From: Aptenodytes patagonicus
Lineage: Eukaryota > Chordata > Aves > Sphenisciformes > Spheniscidae
Reading direction: 5' to 3'
Assembly (NCBI RefSeq): GCF_965638725.1
Contig: NC_134953.1
Span: 38,988,854-39,052,853, forward strand
DNA: 64,000 nt
In this document: piece after piece, positions 37,760 to 50,600 of the stretch
Numbering within the stretch: the stretch's first letter is position 1
Layout: every line of letters begins with the position of its first letter
The notes under the pieces: model-generated
Told to the model about the DNA's origin: nothing
The model's database searches: none
What the model saw: the letters and a program-made list of their open reading frames with translations, nothing else
Made by a program: the position numbers and the translations under genes

Positions 37760-40700
37760 ATGCAGAAGAGGATGGGTGAGGCGGTGGCCCGGGTGGCCAG
37801 GAAGGTGAACGACACGGTGGAGAACAAAACGGATTCCCTTGGTAAGCCCGGCGCTCCGGCTCGGCTCCCACTTGGGGCCTGGAGAAGGATCAGGTATCTG
37901 GGAGCAGGGCTCTATTTTTTGCTGCCATGGTCTAAAAAAAGCTGTCGGTCCCCCCTCTGGGTGCTGCACCCGACGCTCCCGCAGCCCTGGGGAAGGGACA
38001 GGCTCCCCCAAAGGGCTCTCAGTCCTCCCAAAGTTTGAGCGGGTTCCCAGCGATGGCACATAATCCCACGGGACATGCCCCAGGGATAAAGTCCCCCTTT
38101 GCAAGCAATGGCAGGAGCCAGACCTCTCCCCACATCGCCTTGTCAGATTTGTGTTTTGCTGCAATTTCCCTGTTTCTAGCTAATATCTGAGACCCACGCG
38201 CAGTTCATCAAAAGAGAAAGATAAAAGCTGCTCATTTTTATTCATGCTGGATTGCCAGCCCTGGGGTATAAACCAGCATACGCTGAGAGTCAGAGCTTCA
38301 TCGCTCAGCCTCTCGACATCTTCCTGAGTGAGATGATAAGTGGGGAGGACCGAGCTTGTGCAGGCCCCACCACGGCTTTGGGGAGGGGGCAGAGCCTGGG
38401 TGAGCATCATGGGGTTGGGATACAGGGTTTCCATCCCCTGGCACTTCCCAGGAGGGGAAACACAGAAACAAAAATGCCAACTCGTGAGAAGCACAGCCAA
38501 ATCCTCTTCCCTCCCCGCTGCTTGCCATGGGGCAAGCGCCCATCATCATGAGAAATCCAGCCAGGAGCACACCCAGGGAAAGCCCTGCTCCATCTCCATC
38601 AGCAGTGGAGGAAGTGTCCCTGTGATACTCAACCTTCCCCAGCCTGGGGGGGGGGGGGAGGTAGGGCCATAGGGAAGGGGGATTACTGAAATTATTAGAC
38701 ATGGACAAGCTGGATGAGGGTTTGCAGAAGGACATTGCAGTGTGGAGGTAAATGCAATGTGATGTGGGGTTGAACAATAAGCAGGGGCAGAACAGTCTTG
38801 TTCCCATTGCTGATGGGAACAAACTATTGGTGCTTGTGGAGGTGATTGCAAAGATCCCTGCAATGGAGAGGAGTACAGCAGGGGACATTACAGCATCCAT
38901 GAGTGGCAGCACTCAGACAGGCAAACTGAGCATTAAGGGGTGGAAAACAAGATGGAAAGCATTGCTCCATCCCAGCTTGGGTGCATTATGAGGTGCCTGG
39001 GTCTCTCTGGGGGCAGATCTGGCCAACTGCAAACTGATGACCTTCCCCATCGGCATCTACAAAGCCATGAGGAGCGTCACCGAGGGAATCCACAACATCT
39101 CCCTGGCGAACAATGAGCTGAAGTCCCTCACCAGCCGATTTGTCACCACCTTCAGCCAGCTGAGAGGTAAGGGACAGCCCCACTCCTTCACAACAGCCAC
39201 TTCCGAGCCCCTGGGACCCAGAAAAGAGGCCCCAGGCAGCCACAGACAGGACACAGCACCAGAGAGTTTCCCCACTGTAGTTTTTGCTCCTCTGCACTCA
39301 CACGTCATTCCAAGCACTAGTTCAGCCCCCCAAAATCCATTTTCCTTTACCTTTTCTGGCCCTTGCAGGAAGAGGGCACTGGTTTTGCTCTCACCCACCC
39401 TCCCAAACTCATGCCCTGCCACACCTCTGGCCACTCTCAGCAGCGGCCAGGCTGCTGCAGGGTCACTCATCATTCTCCATCTCCCTCCGAGGATGGGGCT
39501 GGGGATGAAAGAGGATGGGAAAGGCAGCCTAGGCATAATGGTGCATGGCAGAGATGGGGCATTTCAGGCTGCAGGAGGCATGCTAGCTTGCTGCTGGCTA
39601 ATTGGCCCCCATCGTGAGACATCAGTGATAGTTGCTCACTCCTCCACTCGCTGCAGGAGATGGAGAGAGTCATCAGTGCATGGCTGGTGCCATGGGGACA
39701 CGTCCCTGCAGAGCCCAGCAAAAGCAGCCAGAAGCTAATCTGCTAAAACATGCTAAAGCATCCAGCACCGTGGTTTTGGACACTGGGGACTGCACCGGGG
39801 CTTTGCCTGCCTGCAGCAGCACCCAGGGCTCTGGCAGCTTTTAAAAGCAAATATTTTGCGCATACAATGTACTGCACAAGTGCCACCATGGTGGGCGTCT
39901 GGGGAGGCTTCCCGTGTTGTACTGGAGCTGGAGCATCATCTGTGAAAACTCCCCTAGGCTGGAGAAAAGAAACACATCAAGCAAAGGAAATCCATTTTCA
40001 TTTTCTGGACAGCACGGCAAGCCCTGAGGCAAAAGAAAGGTCTCATTTCCCAGCAAGGGCTTTGCTCTGCCAGTGAACAAATCACTCTGGTGATGAACAT
40101 GCCGGGCCTCAGCAGGGCTGTCACAGGGGAGCGATGCCCCAGGGCTGGGGACAGCCTTGCACCAGCCTGAATAAGGCAGGACCTATAAATACCAGGCATT
40201 AGCAGGGGAAGGGCAGCTTGTGTGGGTATTTATAGAGCAGAAAGCCCTGTGTCACTGGAGAAGGGCGCTGGGACAGCAGGATTTGTGTTCCTGTTCCCAT
40301 GGCTAATGGCCTGTCATGCAGGAGTGGTGCTCCTGGCCCCACAGGAACTCATTTCTGAGGGGGAAGCATCACAGAGGGTTAAACTCTGTAGAACAGATAT
40401 TTTTTGCATATAAATACATTTCTTCCACCACTCTGTTTATACCTCAGAAGGGGTTCAGGCACATGAAGATAGAAAACTAGCCTTAAGCCATGACAAATGT
40501 CCACTGGGGGGGAATTGCACCAACTTCACTAAGAAATACTGCTTATTTCTACAGCCCCTGTTTGCAAAATGCTGCACAGGTTTCATTAGGAAAGCCTGAG
40601 GAAGCCAAGAAACATATCACTCCTAAAGGCAGTATTCACAGCAGGCAAAGTATGGTGGCAAGCCATGGAGATGAGCAAAAAATCCCATTTTTAGAGTTGG

Positions 40701-43700
40701 AATCCCATTGTTGGACCTGGCAGCCCATGGGGGACAGAGGCTGTAAACTAAGCTATGCATTAATTATTTTACCATCTTTTTCCCCCCCATCCCACCACCT
40801 CTCTCCTCTCTTCCCCAAACTGCAGAGCTCAACCTGGCAGGCAACTACCTGCACCGCCTGCCCGAGGAAGTCACCTCCCTGCTGCACCTCCGGGCCATCA
40901 ACCTTTCCCGCAACAGGTTTCGGCATTTCCCCGAGCCCCTGGCTGCCGTTGCCACCCTAGAGACCATCGACCTGGAAGAGAACGAGATCGCAGGTGAGAA
41001 GGACCTTTTCCCACTGGAGGTGAGGATGAGCATCACCCCAGGGCAGCTGCACTTCCCAGCGGTGATGCGGATCCACATCCCTGGGCAGGGAGGGATGCTG
41101 GCTCGAAGCTTTGCTCACAGTCCGCCATCCCCTGCGGATGCAGCCACGCCGAGGGATGGCTTAGTGATCCAGCAAAAGGAGCATGAATTCGGCATGGGGA
41201 AGGGCACACAAGTGCAGGGGAGATGCTAAATAGACAGAGCCTTGTTAGCCACTTGCTTTTGCTAATGCTTGCGCTGCCTTCCTGGGGCAAAGCTGTTGCA
41301 GGCATATGGGGAATCAAGCCCCATTCACCACACTGGGATATGGCTCTCAAAGGCATCTCCAGCTGTGACTCAAAATCACCAGATTTAATTAAAAAATAGA
41401 CCCAACTGCAGAACCCAGCCCCAAGGATGCTGGGCTGGGATGTTTGCTGCCAGGCAAAGTAAGGGCACAAGCCCACCTGAACATTTCCTAGAGCAAATAG
41501 GAGCCATAACACTACGAAATCCCCTAAAAAAGAGAAATGAAAGGAATGGTAGGAGCAGCTAGTCCCCCAAGCCTGCAGTCAGAGGAAAATCTTTCATGCG
41601 CAAAGCTGAAGCCTTTGGAGCTCCCAAAAGCTGGGCAAAAGGGGCAGCTGTTGCACGTAGATAAAAGGGGATCTACTTAGGAGCAAGCTTTCAAAGAGCC
41701 CAGGCTGGAGCATCCCACAGCCTGCACGGATCCCCGGGGAGACGAATATCAAGTCCACCCAATTTTGCTGTTTTATCTGGGATGGCTTCAGCTGCTGCTG
41801 GGAAAGCTGCTCCCTGCAACACAAGTTTTATTAACAGCATCAGCTGCTCCCTGGCAATGCCTGTAGAAATGCAAGACTTTACTGCTTCCATGAGAGCCAG
41901 CAAAAGACATGGGTTTTCCTCACCCCTTTTTTTTCCTCCCACCTTCTGGAGAGAGCTGTCTCACTCTCAGTTCCCTCCATTGCTTTTTGAGCTTAATTGG
42001 CCAACTTCAGTCAGGCTTGATGAAGGACCTGAGGTCTCCAAACTTCGTATTTCCCACTCATTTTGTGCAAGCAGGCTGCTGCAGGAAGGGAATGCAGCTT
42101 TTTGTTGCATTTTTCCCTGGTTAAATGCAGGGAGGAAAGGATGCATCAAGGGTTGTACCCAGCTCAATTAATCCCGGAGGAGAGGGTAGCTAGAAAACCT
42201 GGCTGCCAGGCTTGGTCACCACACATTCAGGCTCCCCTTGGCTGCTGTTATCAGACTCAGAAAAATAATGACAGGGTAGAAATTAACAATTTCAAGCCAA
42301 AATGTTTCAGGGACATATCTTAGTAACAAGCACAATGCTGTCTGGCTGCAGAAATAGGTAAGATTAGCCTATTTTATGCATTTTCTGGAAAGGGAAGAGG
42401 TAGAGATTAGGAAGCCACTGGTGTTGCAGCCCATTTTTCCAAGGAAACAAAAATTTGGACAATTGCATCACTCCTGGGTACCTTCCCCAATACCTCCTGG
42501 ACTCGTTTACACGATGGCCTCCCAGGGACTGGAGCATCCAGAGAGCTGCAACAGCTCAAGTCCTTCACATCCAATGAAAAGCATCTCATCCCCAGTTTCA
42601 CCTTCTAGGACCACGGTGAAATCTCCTGGATTGCCCTTGAGCCTTCAAAGCTGAGCTAGCAGAGGGACCAAGCTCCCTGGGAGCATGCAGCCAGGCTGTG
42701 GGATGAGCTTTGGTGCCAGTTATCTGCACATGAGTTTGCATTTATATATATATGCATTTTTATATGCTAATACAGTTTTATATATCATTTATGAGCTTGT
42801 ATTTATATATACACCTTTTCCTCCCACACTAGCCTGGCACAACAGGGGAAGGAGAGTTAAGGAAAGCCCATCAGCTTGAATCTACCAGCACAGATTTTGC
42901 TTTTCCTTAACAGCTGAGTAGGATTTGAGCTCTTCACACTCATTTCACCCCAGGAGATCTTAGGTCAGGCTGCAGGAGATGGCATCTTCTCTTTCCCCCT
43001 CTGCGTGCATGTACAACTCACCCACTACAGCTAGCTGAGAACCCTGTTTTGGCAGCAGGGTCTCACGAGGAGCAGCTGGCACATCCTTGGAGAAGCTATT
43101 GAGATGCCTGAAAGTTCATCCTGGTGCTGTTCTCCAGCAGCAGTGCCTACATGCCTCCAGCCAGCCCAGCATAGGAAGGACACTGCTCCAGCAGCACAGA
43201 AAAGAGTAAGAGCTCCTTTTTGCAGGGTTTTATAGTTTGGGACCCAGGTTGCCCCACTTAGCCCAATAATGAGTTGAGGACCCTGCTCCAGATGAAAGAC
43301 CAATAGGTGAGAGAAGGATGCTCTAACAGGTTATGGGTAGGAGATGGAGTTTTGGGGAGGACTGGGGCTTTCTGTAGCGGTAGGAATATTGCAGATGGCT
43401 GGGTTTTGGTGGTGGTGGTGGTGGTGGTGCTGCTGCTGCTGCTGCTGCTGCTGCAGCAGCAGCAGCAGCAGCCATGTACCATTCCTGGTCCTGCCTGTCC
43501 TCCTCTGCCTTCTCAGTGATGCTGAAGGAGCTGATAGCAGAGCTGCAAACCAGATTAAAAGCACCTGCTGAAAGAGGGCTGAGTCACCTATTAAGACATA
43601 TTGAGCTGAAGATGGTAGGTAATGTTTTCCAGCTAAAGGGTAACAGGAGTAAAAGGAGATTAATTAATGCTTGCGGGGAGTCTGTGGGCTCTGAAAGGAG

Positions 43701-45987
43701 ACATTTAGTGCCATGAACTGCCCTTTTCATATCAATGAGCTCTTACCCCTGGAATGTAATTGTGTATATATTAATGTCAGTGCTTTTAACTCTTTCCCTG
43801 CTAATTAGAGTGATATCAAATTAGCATTTTCAGCTCCCAAGTCCATGGGGTTTTTCGGTGCCTGAAGCTTCAGTTTCTCTTTCCCTTATTCCTTGATTAA
43901 TGGATTAATGCAGAAGATGTTGACGCAGCAAGGGGGATGCTGGAGACCACTAGCAAGGCTGGACAGGTTGCTGCTGGGGGCAACTGTGGCTGATTTTCTC
44001 CTCTTGAGTATCAAAGAAAGCCACTCTTAATTTGGGATAATGGCATGGAAAATGTGTCTTTGTTAATAGCTGCAGAGGAGCCAGTGAGTGGGTTTCCATC
44101 AGCAAGTTTGGAGGAGGCTGGCAGGAGCTGGTGCCCACCAAAGGATGCGGGTAATGCCAAAATGTGACTGGGAAGTGGCTCTGCTGAGCTGAGCAGGGTC
44201 CTTCTGCCTTCAATTTGCAGCTGTACGTAGCTGCGAGACCTTTGGGGCTGTTAGTGTTTGTTACCCAGCTCCTCAGATGCCTTGGCAGCCCTTTCATATC
44301 CGTCTCCTCGGATGCCTCCCAATGCTTCGGCAGCCCTTTCATCTGAAGGAGCTAGGTTTTTCACTCACTTATTATCATATTCTGATCTGATAAAATTACT
44401 GTTTGCTTTAATTATAAAAAAGCCTTTCCCCCCCTTTTTTTGCTTAACTGGTGAAGCCAGCATGAATAATTCAGGCTCAAACACGAGTGCCTTATCCATT
44501 GGGGAGTTGGCAAGCGATGCTTTGGGTTGCTTATAGAGGAGATTGAGGCTCCCATGGCACGGCCATATAGCTAGAGGCTGCACTGCATGCCCTGCCTGTC
44601 GCTTCATGCCAGGGGTGAGTCACTGCTCCTTACCTTGAATTAAGCTGCAGAGCTGGGCTGTTCCCACCCTGGGCAAGGCTTGCTCCCTAAAATACTTTCC
44701 TTAACTCCCTAAATTTAAGCAAAATGGGGGTTTATCACTCTGCATAGCCTTATAAGATCATTAAACAGGAAAATCGATTAAAAAAAAATATTTTTGTGCA
44801 TCAAGGGGGAAAAAAATGCAAAATGATACAGGAGGAGTGGCAGTGAACAAATCCACCATAAAGAAGAGGTATAAAAAAATCCATGTGAAGCTCAGCCTGA
44901 TGAGAGAGATGTGCTACTAAGAAATATGTGTATTACAGAAAATAGCACTGCTCTCTGGAGGGAAAAGAAAAAAGCCATGAAGGTGTTTGAGTCTTTTTCC
45001 AGCATAAAATAATTTTCATGGTTTAAAAATTGCATAATCACCGGCCCAGCTATAATTACAACACTGCAATTCTGCTTCAAGTATTGGCAGAAGAAATCAG
45101 AGCTGGGGATATAAAAGGCTGTTGTCATTTTTGTGGTCAAATTAAAAAGAAATTGTTCTTGGTAAACTCAGGCAGGTGGGCTTTTCAAGCTCAAAATATT
45201 GTGATTTGTAACAAAAAGCTATATCTATCATCTTTTAACGATCTTAATGGTTAGGTTTTTGTATGGGTCTCATTCCTCTACTCTCAGTGGATTCGCATTG
45301 GGACCATCCGGAGACCTGCAGGTTAAGGCACTTTTTTTTCCCATGTAAAAAGGGTTTCCTTTAGCAACCCTTTCTAGCAGAAAACACCTGAATTTGTGGG
45401 AATTGCAAAATAGGAGGCTGCCTGGCGATGGCCGAGAGCCATTTTGCAGCCTGTCCAACAAGGGCAAAGAGCATGTGCTCTCCCTTTAGCCTGGTGAGGA
45501 CTCGTGGGCATTGCAACACTGGAAATAAAATAAGGGAATAAGTCTTTGAATACCAGTTTAGCACCCCAGTGGGGTTTTTTTTCAGTACTAGGAGAACTGG
45601 AGGGCAGTGTCCACATTTAATATCGTGGTGTTTGCACCTTGCCAAGACATTTGAATAGTCATATAACTTAATATTATTTGATGAAGTTTCTGGTTTGATA
45701 AAAGCATGGAAACCGGTGGGAGCAGGGTTTGCTCCAGACTGCCCATCTTGCTGCGGCTTTTGTCCCCTCTGCTGCTCTGAATTCCCTGGCAGCCGACGCC
45801 AGGATGGGTGCTCACCTCAGTGCTCCCTTTTGCAGAAGTGCCAGTGGAGAAGCTGGCCACCATGGCATCGCTGCGGAGCCTCAACCTGCGGGCGAACCCT
45901 GTCGGCCCCGAGGTGCGGCTGCTTGTCCGGCCCCTCATCCCCTTCGACCTGCTGCTGTCACCGGAGGAGCCTGTCCCCAAAGCCTGA
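37760..45987 (+). CDS. LRRC20: Leucine-rich repeat-containing protein 20
   Basis: Four coding exons, 37760-37841, 39017-39166, 40826-40993 and 45836-45987, join in phase to 183 residues (human 184). The chosen start, MQKRMGEAVARVARKV, matches the remembered human N-terminus; a second ATG lies four codons on. The body holds short leucine-rich repeats of the LxxLxLxxN type, such as ISLANNELKSL, LNLAGNYLHRLP, INLSRNRFRHFP and IDLEENEI, then LRSLNLRANPV near the C-terminus. No signal peptide or membrane segment is visible, so it is probably cytosolic. Its molecular role is not established. A plausible acceptor at 37724-37725 suggests an upstream non-coding exon not identified here. Introns are 1.2, 1.7 and 4.8 kb; the last carries a triplet repeat. 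Confidence 0.95.
43407..43472. repeat. Compound (GGT)n(GCT)8(GCA)6 repeat in LRRC20 intron 3
   Basis: Seven GGT units (43408-43428) run directly into eight GCT units (43429-43452) and then six GCA units (43453-43470). The GCT and GCA halves are exact reverse complements around CTGCAG at 43451-43456, giving a perfect palindrome of at least 19 bases per arm with no spacer. Confidence 0.9.
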
Positions 45988-46132
45988 GAGGGTCTCGGGG
46001 TGCCTGGGCGAGCTCTCCCGAAGGGCGACTGCCTGCAAGAGTGGTTTGGCTTAGGTCAGTCCCTGCTATGCTGCTATTTCTATCCCAAACCCGCAGCGAT
46101 TCAGCCAGTCCCTCTTTTTTTTTTTTCTCCTT

Positions 46133-46138
46133 AATAAA
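46133..46138 (+). terminator. LRRC20: LRRC20 polyadenylation signal
   Basis: AATAAA lies about 146 bases after the LRRC20 stop codon, following a poly-T run. An ATTAAA near 46428, with TG-rich sequence after it, is an alternative. Confidence 0.6.
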
Positions 46139-46159
46139 AAGCAAGCAGCGGGTCTCCTC

Positions 46160-47389
46160 TGCAAAGGGATGGCTCTGCCAGCTCCCGAGCTGGGGAATCT
46201 CCTGCTTTGTGTTTTGCCAGAGCTTGGGGAGGAAGCAGAGCTGGGATGCGTGCGGTGTGAGGTTTGGGTAAAATTGGGGGAGTTGGATGCTTGGCCGCAT
46301 CCCTCCCACCTGGCTGGTGATAGGTAGCATCTGCTGCCCTGGTCCAGGGCCAGGATGGTGGGGGGCATCCCTGCGGCTGTAAGGGTTCCCCCTTGAATTG
46401 CTGATATGGCAATGTGCCAAATGCCTGATTAAATGTTTTCCTGTTCAGTGTGGGGATTTTTTTGTATTTGCTAAGTTTCAGTTATCAGTTGTCTTCTCCT
46501 TAAAGAAGCCCCTTTGCACATCCCTGCAGGTGCTTGCTGCAGCTTGGGCTGATGCCTCCAGCTGGATTCTGCCCAGACCTGAGCAGTATTTCTCTGGATT
46601 TTCCAAGGGAAATTTTTTTCCCCATGGTTTTTCACCGTGGAAATCAAAGCGACCCAGTGCCAGCAGGTCCCCACACACTGCTCACCCCATGGCTGTCTCC
46701 AGAAGCGTGCATGCACCTCCTGGGTGGTGTGGGTCTTCAGGTCATGCCACTTTCTTTCCAAGGAAGAAATGGTCTGTGGGGTGCAGGATACAGCCCAGGG
46801 ATGGTGGCTCCTAGGTGGCAGGGAGGCCACTACTAGGCACGCTGGTGTCCCTTGGCAGCTGGCTGCCTGCAAAAAAACTCCTGGGAGAAATCGCAGCCGT
46901 TATCTCAAAATGCCTTGTTTAAACATCTCCTGTGTTTGCTCCTTCCTGTTTTTAAGCTTCCCAGTGCTGGGGGATGGCTGGGGGCAGCCAGGAATGGTTA
47001 ATCCTGGAAATAGTTGACTTGCAGACTTGCCTAAGCCAAACTTTGGTAAAAGACTGTGGTAAAAGGGGGTTTGTTGATGTTGGCAATGATGGAGGAGCTG
47101 GAGTCGGGCGGAGGACATTTGGGCCAGGACCAGCATCCCTAAGGACCGTGCTGCTCTTCCCCACTGCGTGGGTGATTTACACGGGGTGGAGGATGAGGGT
47201 CCTCACCACTCATGTTGGGGGTCCCAGCATGTTTCCCCCCTCTGGGACAGGCAGGAGCGCTGCTGGGAACACCGGTCATCAGCTGGAGGAGAGAGAGGCA
47301 CCAAGTGGCAGCATCAGCATGGGGACCTCAGGGGCGGTGAGGGGGACCCCACACTCCCCAGGGAACAAACCTGCTCCGGTGCTCTCCTT
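46160..47389. other. Short intergenic stretch LRRC20-NPFFR1
   Basis: No coding exon, RNA gene or repeat was recognised here. Part may belong to an extended LRRC20 3'UTR or an NPFFR1 leader. Confidence 0.5.
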
Positions 47390-47654
47390 GCCTCCCGTGG
47401 ACTGCCGCGCCACCCCCCCACCTCCCCGCGCTGCCTCAGGCGTGGGGAGTGCGTGCGGGTACCCCGGTATCCATAGCGATGGGAGGCTGTCCCCCGCCGG
47501 CCCCCCCCCTCCGCTGCAGCCGGCGAGCAGCCGCAACCGGCGCGGCGGCAAAGCGGTACCGGCACCGGGACTCGGCCCCGGGCGGGGGGACCGGGGGAAG
47601 GACGGGGACAAGCTCCCCTCCCCTCCCCCGGCGGCAGACCCCCCCTCTGCCCGC
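47390..47654 (+). promoter_or_regulatory. NPFFR1: CpG-rich promoter region of NPFFR1
   Basis: GC- and CpG-rich sequence with poly-C runs leads directly into the first coding exon. No TATA box is apparent. It probably contains the transcription start. Confidence 0.5.
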
Positions 47655-50600
47655 ATGCCAGCGATGCAGCCCCCGGAGCCGGGCCGGGCCGGCGGAGGTG
47701 AGTACCGAGACCTGATTTATTTTATTTTATCCCCCCAAAAGGTGTCCAGCCCCCCCCAGACCCCTATTCCATCAGCCCAGCCTTTCCCTGTGGCGCTTTC
47801 CCGCGGCCAGGCAGGGAGGTGAGTGGCCCATCACCTCCCCAGCCCCTTGTCACCTCCTCCGAGATGAACGGAGGATGCCTCCATCCATCCGGCACTGACC
47901 CGGGCGCTTGGCAGCCCCTTATTTTCCTTTCCTTGTCTTCCACCTCGCTTTTGAAACCTCCTGTGATTCCTCATCCATAGGACACCCACTGCCCGCTAAT
48001 GCTGCAAGACATTGCAGCCCAAAGAGATAAAGTCCAGCAAAGTTTCGGGCTTAATATCACAGGTTTCAGGCAATCTCATTACAGTCTTTGCTATCGCTTC
48101 TGCTAATGAAGCTGGTTTGTGCAGGTGCACCTGATGCCAACCAGCCGGAGCATCATGCCCCAGCAGCCCTGCCTGCTTCCTCGCCTCTCCCAGTGGTGGC
48201 TCCTCCTGTGCCTGCAACGCCCCCCCCCCCCCGCCCCCCCCTCCGCCCCCCCCCGGCACCTCTCTGAAGCCCCACTGGAAACGTGTTGGCTGAATTCTGT
48301 GCCCAGGGCAGGTGTATTGAGGCCAGGCAGGGCCTCCCTGCGTGCCGGAGCCTCGGGGAAACCGGTGGTCCCAGCTGCTGGGAAAGGCATCTTGGCTGGC
48401 GAGCTGAGCACCAGCACAGGGATGGGAGGATGATACAGCCGCCCACCATGCAGCAGCTTTGCAGTGGTTTCGCAGAGCGGGACTGACCTGCAGGTGGTTA
48501 GGCTGAGCCTTAAAGCAAAAATATGCCTTTTTCTGCCTTAAAATTGCAGCCTGGGTTTGCCCGGAGTAAGTCCTGTCACTGCTGCAGGCAGCTCCTGCCC
48601 GCACCCGGCATCCTCCTGCATCCCTGCCTGCGTAAAGCTGGGGAAACCTGAGGGTGGGTGCTGCACAGACCCGCTCCCCCTGTTAAATCTGTAGTGACAA
48701 AGTGCCACCCCCCCCTCCGTCAGAAGCTCTTACAGTCCCAGATAATGATCATAATTATGTATAATTTTTGCTTTATATGTAAGGGGAGAGCAGGGTCTCC
48801 TCTATCCCAGCCCACCTGCCTCAGGTACTGCGGCTTTGCCGGGGAGAAGATTTTAAGGGATCTCAAATTGCAAACCTCAGAAGTGCAAGGAGAAGCAGCA
48901 GCAGACACCCGGGAGCAGGGATGCTCCCAGGCCGGCCGTGCCGGGGACCGCACGGACACAGCGCCCGCACAGCCGGAGCATTGAGGTGTCACGACATGGA
49001 TTTCTCTTCCTTGCATCATCCCTAAAAAAATCCCATGAGAACAGGATGTCTTCTGGGCTGCTTTCATTCCTCATCAAAATAACGATATAAAATAATAATT
49101 CAGCTGAGGTGCTGCGGTACCTTGGGCCGTGTAACCCAACAAGGAGGAGACTCGTTGGGGCACTGAGATGATCCCAGCAGGACACATCACAGCCAGGCTG
49201 GGCACTGCTATAAATATGAAAACCCATCTCCGAGGGCATTAAGAAATGAAGGGAATAATCGCTTTATCCTCTTCCAGCTTCATTTTCCTGCCTTCCCTTC
49301 CTCAGGCCCTTCCAACGGCAGCTGGCCCAACTCCACCGCAAGCGAGAGCCACCTCCTGAGGGAGAACTACACCTTCTCGGCATACTACCAGCACTCCTCC
49401 CCCGTGGCCGCCATGTTCATCCTGGCCTACACCTTCATCTTCCTCATGTGCATGATTGGCAACATCCTGGTGTGCTTTATCGTGGTGAAGAACCGCCAGA
49501 TGCGGACGGTCACCAACATGTTCATCCTCAACCTGGCCATCAGCGACCTGCTGGTGGGCATCTTCTGCATGCCCACTACCTTGGTGGACAACCTCATCAC
49601 GGGTGAGCAGGGCAGCGGGGGGGGAAGAGAAATTGGTGTGGAACATCATCCACCTTCTGCCCCTCACACATGAGGCCACCCCCAAATCTCCTGCCTGCGG
49701 GTGCTTTTCTTTGCTGAGGATGAGGAGGGCAGGTGGTGGCCACTCAACCACATCTGATGAAAGGTATCATTTCATTTAGACCTATTATTTTAGGGGGAAG
49801 AGTCCTTTTTTTTTTTCCCCAGGTTTTGGACATTTTTTGGCAAAATAAGTATGACCTTAACAGTGCATTTACATATTTATTTAAAGTTCAGCTGTCCTCC
49901 ATCAAGCAGCACTGAAAAAAACCCCTCTTCTTCTGGCATCAATCTTCTCCCCGCGCTGGCTCAGCTCTGCCCATTGACGTTCCAAAGATAAAGCGCAGCA
50001 TTGGCATGGTTGGCGGAGTTTAGCCAAAGCGGTAGCTGGGGCACGGGGCAGAGTCTGTGTTTATTTATTACGGAGTGCAATTTATTTATTGCCAACACCT
50101 TAGCAGGGGTCAAGAAACAAGATGAAAGCCCTTCTGACTGAGGATCCCAAGGTCAGTCCCCATAAGGGTAGGAGAAATGACAACCACCATGCTCTTTGAG
50201 TTTCTAAGAAGTGTAATACATGTCGTTTTTACCAATTTTGGGGTTTTTCTCCAAGCATCTGTACTGCTAAAGGCCATCTCTGTATGAGCCAAAAATGCAG
50301 CCCCCCGCTTAGGAGCAGGATTTAGCATCCCCCAGCAATGACATGGTGGATGGGGACATCTAGAGGGAGCTGCCAATGGACCCGGCTGAGCCAAAGGCAC
50401 CTACAACCTCCACAGTGTCCCCTCGCAGGTTGGCCCTTTGACAACGCCATGTGCAAAATGAGCGGCCTGGTGCAGGGCATGTCCGTCTCCGCCTCAGTTT
50501 TCACGCTGGTGGCAATCGCTGTGGAGAGGTATGTTGGTGTGGGGACGTGGGGACATGGGGACCAAGCCACCCCCAGCGTGTTCGGGTGTCCCGTGTGGTT

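Noticed and set aside
38250-39000. Possible CR1 LINE fragment in LRRC20 intron 1
   Set aside because: The CR1 3' end octamer repeat and reverse-transcriptase motifs were not seen; similarity was only a general impression.
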